Source: an uncultured Bacteroidales bacterium
GTDB lineage: Bacteria > Bacteroidota > Bacteroidia > Bacteroidales > Bacteroidaceae
Direction: 5' to 3'
Assembly: GCA_947367415.1 (NCBI GenBank)
Contig: CANBEE010000137.1
Location: forward strand, 1-7,318
DNA length: 7,318 nucleotides
Shown: piece after piece, positions 1 through 6,700 of the stretch
How the letters are laid out: the number at the start of each line of letters is the position of its first letter
Position numbering within the stretch: position 1 is the first letter of the stretch
Notes under the pieces: generated by a model
Seen by the model: only the letters and a program-made list of their open reading frames with translations
Told to the model about the DNA's origin: nothing
The model's database searches: none
Program-made: the position numbers and the translations under genes

Positions 1-63
1 AATTTATATTTGTCTTTTTTTTTGTTCCGATAACATTTTTTATGTACCAAATTTCCAGGCCAC
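1..63. other. AT-rich intergenic edge downstream of the lipoprotein gene
   Basis: No gene or convincing terminator is visible. There is a run of nine T on the plus strand (15-23), read as A9 in the direction of the operon. A-rich sequence of this kind often precedes start codons in Bacteroidota, so a third minus-strand gene may begin just past the left edge; this is a guess. The plus-strand octamer TATATTTG (5-12) matches a -7 box, but its -33 partner would lie outside the window. Confidence 0.4.
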
Positions 64-1560
64 TTATTTGGTACTTCTGAATTTGGCTTGCTGTGCCTCC
101 TGATCTATGTGGCGAGCGAATTCCTGGGGTGTTATTGTCACGGGTTCAAGCATGTATTCGGGCACATTGTAGCTCTTGTAATAGTCGTCGTAGAAATAGG
201 GGTCTTTCTGCGGCAGGATGAAGGGTTTGTGTGCTCGGCCGTTCTTGTCGAAATAGGCAATGTAGAGGCGTGTGTAACCTCCATCGTCGCGTCGGCTGGT
301 GTAGAGTATCCAGCGTCCGTTGCTCGACCATGAGTGATAGCTCTCCACATCTTTGCTGTTGATGGTTCGCAGGTTCTTCAACTCGTTGTTTTTCAAGTCT
401 ATCATGTAGAGGTCTGCATCTTTGTGCCAGATGTGGAAGCATCCATATTCGGCCATGCCGAAGAGCAGGTAGCGGCCATCGGGAGAGACGCGTGGCAGGG
501 TGGCGCTTTTGCCTACCGAGGCTGCATCGTAAACCATCTCGGCAGGGCCGAAGGTGAGTGTCTCGGGGTCGAACGATTTGCGGTAGATATTATACTTGAA
601 ATTCTTGTAGTTGTCGATGATCTCACGCTCCTTGCCGGCATAGTTTTGTATCTCGTAGTGGGCTGAATTGTAGTAGAGGGTCTTGCCGTCGGGTGACCAA
701 GCGGGGAATACCTCCCATTCGAGGGTGTCGTGCTCGATGAAGCTTACCTCGTTGTTGTCTATGTCGTAGAGGATGAGGTCGCTCTTAAGGTCCTGAACCT
801 CAATCTTGTTGTTATCCTTCGTGTGGAACGACTGGCCAGTGTCGTTGATGGAGTAGGCGATGAGGTTGTGTGTGGGGTGCCATGCAGGGTATACACCGGC
901 CGAGATGGTGGAGTCGGTCTTGAGATTTATCTTTCTGACTTCGTCGCCATTGACAATCATGGTACCTCCCTTGAACTGGCGTACGTGGAACTGCATCTGG
1001 TCGGTCTTGTAGTTGCGGTAGTGGTGGCAGTTGATGCACTGGCCGTCTACATCGTTGCCTTGCAGCATGTTGTTGTAGATGATCTGCTCGTCGAAGTTCT
1101 CGATGTGGCGTTGGCGTATCGAGAGCTCTTCGTAGGTGACGTATGAGGGGGCAATGATACGGTACGAGATGTAGGGGTCGATGGGTTCGTTGGCGATAAG
1201 CCACGCTGTGGGACGGTACCTCTCCCATCCCTTATCGGTTTGTACATAGGTGATTACCTCAATCTTCTTGCCTTTGTTGGCTTCGAGGAGGTTGTGCCAT
1301 TGCTTGACTTTCCAGTCGGTCTGCTTACCCTTCATGATGAGCGTCTGCTCCTCGGCTTTCAGCTCTGTGATGTACTGTTTGCCCTCCATCTGGTAGTCGA
1401 AGTTGAGGGGAGCAATGTTGTAGGGGATGGTGGTGTTGCTGAAGTCGGGGTAGGTGGTTGCCTTCTTGTCGATTTCAGTAAACTCTTTGGGCGGCTGGGC
1501 TGAGCATCCGACGAGGAGTGCTGAGCCAATGAGGAGGGTGTATAGGAAGTGGTTGTGCAT
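64..1560 (-). CDS. Monoheme c-type cytochrome lipoprotein with TolB/PD40-like beta-propeller
   Basis: A 498-residue protein. Residues 1-19 form a lipoprotein signal peptide: a hydrophobic core (FLYTLLIGSALLV), then lipobox L-V-G-C with the lipidated Cys at 19, so it should be envelope-anchored. An N-terminal domain (about 30-170) includes the stretch TTIPYNIAPLNF. A single c-type heme motif, CINCH, lies at 175-179 with a second His at 180; M201 is a possible axial ligand, though that is a guess. From about 220 to 440 come PD40/TolB-type propeller repeats: YPAWHPTHNLIAYS (224-237), FPAWSPDGKTLYY (285-297), LPRVSPDGRYLLFG (355-368) and YHSWSSNGRWILYTSRR (408-424). From memory of the family, Bacteroidales encode similar CxxCH-plus-PD40 proteins of unknown role. 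The C-terminal tail (450-498) is Tyr- and charge-rich. The ATG at 1560 is chosen because it gives the complete signal peptide. It follows the membrane-protein gene by 132 bp, with no visible promoter between, so cotranscription is likely. Electron transfer or redox sensing at the envelope is inference. Confidence 0.88.
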   Translation of the reverse strand: MHNHFLYTLLIGSALLVGCSAQPPKEFTEIDKKATTYPDFSNTTIPYNIAPLNFDYQMEGKQYITELKAEEQTLIMKGKQTDWKVKQWHNLLEANKGKKIEVITYVQTDKGWERYRPTAWLIANEPIDPYISYRIIAPSYVTYEELSIRQRHIENFDEQIIYNNMLQGNDVDGQCINCHHYRNYKTDQMQFHVRQFKGGTMIVNGDEVRKINLKTDSTISAGVYPAWHPTHNLIAYSINDTGQSFHTKDNNKIEVQDLKSDLILYDIDNNEVSFIEHDTLEWEVFPAWSPDGKTLYYNSAHYEIQNYAGKEREIIDNYKNFKYNIYRKSFDPETLTFGPAEMVYDAASVGKSATLPRVSPDGRYLLFGMAEYGCFHIWHKDADLYMIDLKNNELKNLRTINSKDVESYHSWSSNGRWILYTSRRDDGGYTRLYIAYFDKNGRAHKPFILPQKDPYFYDDYYKSYNVPEYMLEPVTITPQEFARHIDQEAQQAKFRSTK

Positions 1561-1614
1561 GGGGTGTTTGGGGTTAGGGGGTGATGGGTTATGGGTTATG
1601 GGAGTTCTTGGGGG
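1561..1614. repeat. G-tract array (plus strand) abutting the lipoprotein start codon; quadruplex-capable
   Basis: Plus-strand runs of three to five G occur at 1561-1564, 1570-1573, 1577-1581, 1586-1588, 1593-1595, 1600-1602 and 1610-1614, with spacers of 5, 3, 4, 4, 4 and 7 nt. Part of it is a 7-bp tandem repeat, ATGGGTT at 1584 and 1591 with a partial third copy at 1598. The array meets the simple G3+/N1-7 rule for a G-quadruplex on the template strand of the lipoprotein gene. The mRNA carries the C-rich complement directly up to the AUG, with no Shine-Dalgarno sequence. Confidence 0.7.
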
Positions 1615-1667
1615 CTAGGATTTTCTAGGACTCCTAGGATTAACTAGGAGTATAGAATATCCTAGGG
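1615..1667. repeat. Helically phased CTAGGA repeats
   Basis: CTAGGA occurs at 1615, 1625, 1634 and 1644, with starts 10, 9 and 10 bp apart, and a variant CTAGGG at 1662. The copy at 1634 lies in the 8-bp palindrome TCCTAGGA (1632-1639), and another palindrome CCTAGG is at 1661-1666. By eye I saw no other CTAG in the window. One-turn spacing would put the copies on the same DNA face, as in protein-binding arrays, but a degenerate intergenic repeat is equally possible. Confidence 0.6.
1630..1651. repeat. Perfect 8-bp inverted repeat in the operon gap
   Basis: ACTCCTAG (1630-1637) and CTAGGAGT (1644-1651) are perfect reverse complements separated by GATTAA. The structure could form a hairpin in the transcript or be a dyad operator. 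No T-run follows on the minus strand (next bases CCTAGAAAA), so it is not a standard terminator. Confidence 0.6.
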
Positions 1668-1684
1668 GCCTATGAGGCCCCAGG
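1661..1684 (-). repeat. GC-rich hairpin just after the DUF6057-like stop codon
   Basis: GGGGCC (1665-1670) pairs with GGCCCC (1676-1681) around a 5-nt loop. The stem extends by CCT (1661-1663) with AGG (1682-1684) past a bulged A at 1664. It starts 8 nt after the TAA at 1693-1695. There is no T-tract, so full intrinsic termination is unlikely; roles in mRNA stability, pausing or partial attenuation between the two genes are possible. Confidence 0.55.
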
Positions 1685-1692
1685 GGTCCTGA

Positions 1693-3564
1693 TTAATATG
1701 ATTTCACGTCGCGTATGAAGAAATAAAAATACCAGAAGGTGTCGCCGAAGCGGTCGTAGAAGAGCTTCTTGGCTTCGGGGTCACGCTCAACGTTTTTTAC
1801 GGCGTGCTTCTGTGAGAATCGCATGAAGTCCTGGAAACGCATCTTGACGGACTTGTCGAAGGGCATCTTGCTGATATCCACGTTTTTCTCCAAGTTGCCA
1901 TAGAGCAGGGCTGCCTCCTGATAGTGAGTGGGCATGCGGTTGGTCTTGTGGCTGTTGGCATAGCGGAAGAAGCAGTTCCAGAAGGTGGGGATATCCTTCA
2001 GTGTGAGGGCACACATGAGTGAGGCTTCGTCGAACATTGGGGTGTTGAGCTCGTTATAGGTGTGGGCGAAGTAGTTGAGGAGGTAGATTTCCACGAGGGT
2101 GTTGTCGCCGTCGAGCTGGTTCTCGAACTGGTAGAGAGGGAGTATGCTGGCAAATTCGCGGTCCTTGGAGATGAGTTCGGGGGTCTGTATCATCTTCTCG
2201 TACTTCTCGGCCCATCCCTTGTAGAAGAGGGTTTTCTTCAGTGTGTTGATGTACTTCATCGCCAGTGGGTATTCGCCCGAGATGATGGAGGTCTTCACCA
2301 TGTATTTGATGTAGTCGACCTTCCATCCATATTCTACAGCATCTTCGAGGCACCAGCGGTAGCAGAAGTTCATGCGGGCATAGTGGTAGTAGAGCATCTT
2401 GCCACCTACCTGCATGAGGCGTATCTCGAAGGGAGAGGCAGGTGCTTCGCCACCATCAAGGTAGTGGAACATCTCGTCGCCGGCCTTGCCCAGCTTGAGC
2501 AGTGCGAGGTTGCGGTTGAGTACCATGAGTCGGGTAGGGGTTTGCTCCTGTGACTTGGCGATATCGAGCACTTTGCGCCATTCGAGACGCTCCATGGCGT
2601 GGTTCATCTTGATCTCGGCACGGAAGTTGGGGTCGCGGAACCAGAAGAGTTGCACCACAAACGCTATTACGACTACTCCGATGGCCTGTGTGGTGATGAA
2701 GCGTGTCTTGGCTTGTGTGTGCCCCTCGGCGCATTGGAAGCGTATGAAGGGAATCACGAGCGGGAACAGGTAGAGCAGGATATAGGGTGCCCAAGTGCCC
2801 AGGTCGCGCTTGATGAACTCGAAGGCGGGCATGCCTGCCATAAACATACGTACGAAGCGGGTCTGCTCGTATACATTATAATATAATATAGGTGTAGCGA
2901 TGCCGGCAGCGAGGCAGAGCAGGACAAGGCCCATGCTACGCTCCTTGGATGTCAGCTCAAGGGCTATGATGGTCAGCAGTGCGAGCAGGGCGTAGAAGCC
3001 GAAGAGGGGGTATCCTGCTGCGGCAATCAGGGCTACGGTGACGTAGCGTCCCCAGCCCTTCGTCACTTGGTAGAGGCGTATAGCCAATAGGGTGAAGAGG
3101 AAGCCTACAAGCATGGAGTAGAAGTATCCCTGTGTCTTGATTTGGAATATCCAGTAGCCTACCTCCATGGAGCAGCAGAGGATGAGCGCACTGGGTATCA
3201 GCGCGAGCAGCGCCCAGCGGTTGGGGATGGCAAATACCTTCTGCGTGAGTAGCTGTACGGCTATCAGCAGGGCTACGTAGATGAGTGAGCCCAGCATGGG
3301 ATAGTAGAAGAACTGGGTGAGGAAGCAGGCGATGTAGGTCATCAGTCCGCCCGGTACCATCATGCGCTCATCGAAGTAGACTTTGGTTGGTAGCCATAGT
3401 GATAGCTCCTGTACGCGGTAGAGGAATTCGTGCTCGAAGATGTTGAGCAGTGCCCATGTGATGATGGCAAAAGCCGTTCCTGCTATGAGGGGCATGCGAG
3501 TGAGCTTGCTTTCCTCGATGGTGGCTTTGACTTGTGTTTTGGGCTTGGTGTTGTTGGTTTTCAT
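1693..3564 (-). CDS. DUF6057-like polytopic inner-membrane protein
   Basis: A 623-residue protein of unknown function. The N-terminal tail is basic and polar (1-23). About nine or ten membrane segments follow: near 24-42, 73-90, 92-108, 116-132, 147-165, one long or two short segments in 172-204, 211-229, 257-275 and 290-308. The remaining half (310-623) is soluble and rich in amphipathic helices resembling tetratricopeptide-type repeats, for example MERLEWRKVLDIAKSQ (324-339), NLALLKLGKAGDEMFHYL (352-369) and the 420-460 region (SGEYPLAMKYINTLKK). It ends with the aromatic run FWYFYFFIRD. The side on which the C-terminal half sits depends on the uncertain helix count. The layout and wording match what I recall as DUF6057 of Bacteroidales; this is recognition by eye, not a search. 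The ATG at 3564 lies about 60 nt below a strong promoter, and the next Met (24) would remove the basic tail, so the first ATG is preferred. It is the first gene of a probable operon with the heme lipoprotein. Confidence 0.85.
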   Translation of the reverse strand: MKTNNTKPKTQVKATIEESKLTRMPLIAGTAFAIITWALLNIFEHEFLYRVQELSLWLPTKVYFDERMMVPGGLMTYIACFLTQFFYYPMLGSLIYVALLIAVQLLTQKVFAIPNRWALLALIPSALILCCSMEVGYWIFQIKTQGYFYSMLVGFLFTLLAIRLYQVTKGWGRYVTVALIAAAGYPLFGFYALLALLTIIALELTSKERSMGLVLLCLAAGIATPILYYNVYEQTRFVRMFMAGMPAFEFIKRDLGTWAPYILLYLFPLVIPFIRFQCAEGHTQAKTRFITTQAIGVVVIAFVVQLFWFRDPNFRAEIKMNHAMERLEWRKVLDIAKSQEQTPTRLMVLNRNLALLKLGKAGDEMFHYLDGGEAPASPFEIRLMQVGGKMLYYHYARMNFCYRWCLEDAVEYGWKVDYIKYMVKTSIISGEYPLAMKYINTLKKTLFYKGWAEKYEKMIQTPELISKDREFASILPLYQFENQLDGDNTLVEIYLLNYFAHTYNELNTPMFDEASLMCALTLKDIPTFWNCFFRYANSHKTNRMPTHYQEAALLYGNLEKNVDISKMPFDKSVKMRFQDFMRFSQKHAVKNVERDPEAKKLFYDRFGDTFWYFYFFIRDVKSY

Positions 3565-3589
3565 TGTATATTGTCGGTTGTTTGTGGCT

Positions 3590-3610
3590 GGGGGTGTTGG
3601 GGCTGGGTGG
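3590..3610 (-). promoter_or_regulatory. C-rich leader segment with CCCCAACACCCC motif
   Basis: The leader of the DUF6057-like gene is C-rich. On the plus strand it has G-tracts at 3590-3594, 3599-3602 and 3605-3607 plus GG at 3609-3610. It includes GGGGTGTTGGGG (3591-3602), which differs by one inserted T from GGGGTGTTTGGGG at 1561-1573 next to the following gene's start codon. No Shine-Dalgarno sequence is seen near the ATG, which is normal for this phylum. The motif's function is unknown. Confidence 0.4.
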
Positions 3611-3629
3611 TCCAGTACCTTTAATCTTG

Positions 3630-3660
3630 CAAATGTAATTATATTTATTCGATTGGCAAA
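3630..3660 (-). promoter_or_regulatory. Bacteroidetes-type housekeeping promoter for the DUF6057-like gene
   Basis: Read on the minus strand: TTTG at 3660-3657 (-33 box), 19 bp, then TACATTTG at 3637-3630 (-7 box). This matches the published Bacteroides consensus TTTG / TAnnTTTG with 19-21 bp spacing at every fixed position. Transcription should begin near 3622-3626, giving an untranslated leader of about 60 nt before the ATG at 3564. It lies just past the upstream terminator, so the two-gene operon should be expressed independently of the large secreted protein gene. Confidence 0.85.
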
Positions 3661-3670
3661 GCGGATGATG

Positions 3671-3707
3671 AAAAATAAGAAGCGGAGCTGCTGTGCAGCC
3701 CCGCTTC
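3671..3707 (-). terminator. Intrinsic (Rho-independent) terminator of the large secreted protein gene
   Basis: On the minus strand the arm GAAGCGG (3707-3701) pairs perfectly with CCGCTTC (3685-3679). Inside it GCTGC (3699-3695) pairs with GCAGC (3691-3687) around a 3-nt loop, with one C/A-type mismatch between the two stem blocks. The hairpin is followed directly by TTATTTTT (3678-3671). It begins 57 nt after the TAA at 3765. The T-run is on one side only, so it should stop leftward transcription and have little effect on rightward transcription. Confidence 0.9.
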
Positions 3708-3764
3708 GGAGTAGTTTGTCGTGTTTGTCAGTATATTGTTACATATACTTTTCTTTTACGTTTC

Positions 3765-6700
3765 TTACTTTACGTATACCTTCTTCACTTCGATGCGTCC
3801 GTCGCTGTAAACAGTCTTCACGATGTTCACGCCCTTGCCAGGAATTGCAAGCTGACGTCCGTCGATAGCGTAGTATACAGTCTTCTGTACGGTAGCAGCA
3901 ACGTTCTCGATACCACTCTCGATGGTCCAGCCGTTGTTGTCGCCTACAGCCTTGATTGTCAGTGACCAGTCGTCAACTGAGAACCAGTTACCTTCGAAGC
4001 CTGCCTTCTTGGTTACGGTAGAGTCGGTTGTTACACCAATTACCATTTCGTGGTTGGTTACTACAACGTCGTCGATGGTCTGCCATGTCCAACCGTAACC
4101 TACACCGTTCTTCACGTTGTGGATGGTCTCGTCGAAGGTCTCGCCTGCCATGAATTTGTCGTCCTCAGCCTGCCAGATGCCACCAAGGCTGTCGCCATAG
4201 TGTGCAATCTCTACCCACTTTGTGTTGGCGCTTGCAGCAACCTGGAGCATTACGGTAGAGTCGTTAACCAATGTGTCGGTGATAGCCTCGCCGAGTGCGA
4301 AGATGTAAGCACCGATTGAGTCAGCACGTGTAGCCACTGTTACGGTGTATGTACCGTTAGGAATGTCGGTGAGTACCTGTGCGGCGCGGAAGTCGAGTGC
4401 CTTCTTTGTGCCGTTGTAAGAGTCCATGTAGCGGTTACCGGTGTCGCCACCCCAGTGCTGTCCGGCGTTGGTCTCGGTGTTGCCCTTACCCTTGTTAACC
4501 AACCATCCTGCAGCGTCGCTGTCGAAGGTGGGGTTTACGATGAGTGAAGTAGCGTCGTCGCCAGCCTTAGCGTGGAAGAATGCGCTCTTGATGAGGTATC
4601 TTACTACGCTTTCGAGCTTAGCCTTGAGGTCAGCTACGTTGGTGCTGCTCTGGAACTCAGCCACGAGGTCGGCCTTCTGAACAGCGATGGTAGCCTTCAC
4701 GTCGTTGATGTTGGCCTGTGCATAGGTCTTGTCGGTAACCATGTAGCCAACCTCCTCGAGGTATGTTGCATAGTCGTTGTAAGCGTTGAGCTTCTCTTCG
4801 ATAGCGTTCAATGCTGCTGTAGTAGTAGTATCGGCAGCGGTGATAGCGTCAGCGAAGCCGAGAGCAGCACCGAGTACTTCGATAGCTTCAGCAATGCTGA
4901 GAGCCTCCTTGTTGTCGGCTACAGTCTTGTAAGCACCGTTCTTGAATGAAGCGTATACGCCAGCAGCAGCAGTAGCTGTCTTGATGGGCTCCTGGAGGAG
5001 TGCGCAAGCAGCCTCTTGTGATTCGAGGGCCTTAGCCTCGGCAATCTTGGCGCTCAGTACGGCAGCATCGCCGGGGAGCAGGGTAGCAGCGAGGGCTTCA
5101 GCCTTAGCGATAGTAGCTTCGTATGCAGCAGTGAGGTCCTCAGCAGAAGCTTCGCCGTAGTAGTAGAGCTGTACGTTGGTGAGCTGGAACCAGCCTTCTG
5201 AAGCTGCACCACCAGTGTTTGAACCGGCACCGATTACGAGCTTACCGTCGTTTACGATAGCGTAGCCAGTGGTCAATGTTGTCCACTCGTAGTTGTCCCA
5301 ACCCTCAGCCTCGAGGTTCTCAGATGTAGCAGTGTTGATAGAAGACTCTACATAGAGGTGCTGGTCGGTAGCGTAGCCTGTCTGAGTGATCATCTCACCG
5401 CTGATAGCGTAGAGACCGTTGGGCAGGCCAGTGATTGTCTGCTGTACGTCGATAGATACGATGTGGTTACCCCAGATGTTGAGACCCTGACGGTTCTCGC
5501 CATCAGCTGTTGTGGGACGGCAACCGCCTACCCAGATGTCTGAACCACCACCGTCGTGTGTGAGGTTCCATGTCCAGCCATCCTTAGCCTCGAAGTTGGG
5601 GTTCTGGATGAAGAATGAGTAGTTACCGGGCTGATCCTTGGTTGACTCCTGGCTCATGCGGTAGTCGGCAAGTGCTTGCTTGAGCTTAGCAACCATGTCG
5701 AGGATGCTCTGGTAGTTAGCCTCTTCGTCCTCAAGAGAGAGGAATGTCTCGATCTCTGCGATTACTGCATTTGCAGCGTCTATGCCGTTGGGGTATTGTG
5801 TTGTTTGTACCTCCTCAGCAAATGCGGTGTAGTCCTCGGTGAGCTTCTTCATGAGCGCTACAGCCTCCTTCGCGTTGTTGAATACGCTGTCGAGGCGGAT
5901 GTAAGCGGCTGTCATCTCTTCGTCGGTAGTAGCATCGGTAGAGAGGTTGATCTCGTCTTCCAGTGTGTAGCCGATGCCGGGCAACAGCATGTCGCTGTTC
6001 TCCTCCATCCACTCGTAAATCTGGTTGCCCAGAGCGTCGATGTAGATACCTGCATCGAAGCCGGCAAACTCAAGACGTACGTTGTCGATAGCTACGTAGG
6101 TGAAGTTGTTCTCCTTGTATCCTACGAGACCTACTACCATAGAGTCGCCTGATACGATACCCTGGATGGTGAAGGTCTGGGGGTATGAGTTGTCCTTAGA
6201 AGCACCGTCGGTAGTAATCTGGTCGGTTACCATGTCGAGCTCAGAGCCGTTACAGTAGATAGCTGCACCTGACTTAGCTTCGGGGTCGGCTTCCTTGTCT
6301 ACAGCGTGGTTCATGACGCACTGTACAGTAAAGCGGTAGTAACCCAAGGGGAGGTTGTGTACGGTCTGATAGATGTGAGTGTCTGTAGACACGGCAGATG
6401 AACCTTCGTTGATTTCCAATACACGGCTGCTCTCTCCGAAATATTCGAAGAAGCGGATGTTGGTACCACCGTTTACGTTATCGTTGTTACGTGTCCAGTC
6501 TACCATACCGTTGTCGAAGTTGGGGTTCTTGATGTAGCGGTTGGTAACGTCTACGGTGTACTCGTCGCTGGCGTTAGCCATACGGAAGTCGAGGAGAGCC
6601 TCGTTCAACTTGGTTACCATAGCGTTGAGGTCGTTAGCTGTGTAAGCTTCGCCTGCAACCAAATCCTCAGCCTCTTTTACGATGTTGTCGAATGTCTCGA

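Noticed and set aside
5..12. TATATTTG as a plus-strand promoter -7 box giving an antisense RNA to the lipoprotein gene
   Set aside because: The -33 box would lie outside the window, and matches are easily produced by chance in AT-rich sequence.
4..36. Ten-codon minus-strand frame starting with ATG after an A-run
   Set aside because: It stops after MLSEQKKRQI; too short and low in complexity to support as a gene.
812..1228. Minus-strand open frame of 138 codons in another frame
   Set aside because: It overlaps the heme motif and first propeller blade of the lipoprotein gene, and its His/Arg/Pro-rich product looks like an out-of-frame shadow.
1561..1692. CRISPR array or insertion-sequence remnant in the repeat-rich gap
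   Set aside because: The repeat units are only 6-7 bp with no 20-40 bp direct repeats or unique spacers, and no transposase fragment or target duplication is visible.
2062..2553. Plus-strand open frame of 163 codons
   Set aside because: It lies wholly antisense to the membrane-protein gene, has no promoter, and its Val/Glu-rich translation is what the opposite strand of this codon usage produces.
3440..3868. Plus-strand open frame of 142 codons across the intergenic gap
   Set aside because: It crosses the promoter, the terminator and the ends of two genes on the other strand; no promoter or domain supports it.
5676..6152. Plus-strand open frame of 158 codons
   Set aside because: It is antisense to the secreted-protein gene, whose reading frame carries clear repeated domains; the plus-strand product shows no recognisable domain.
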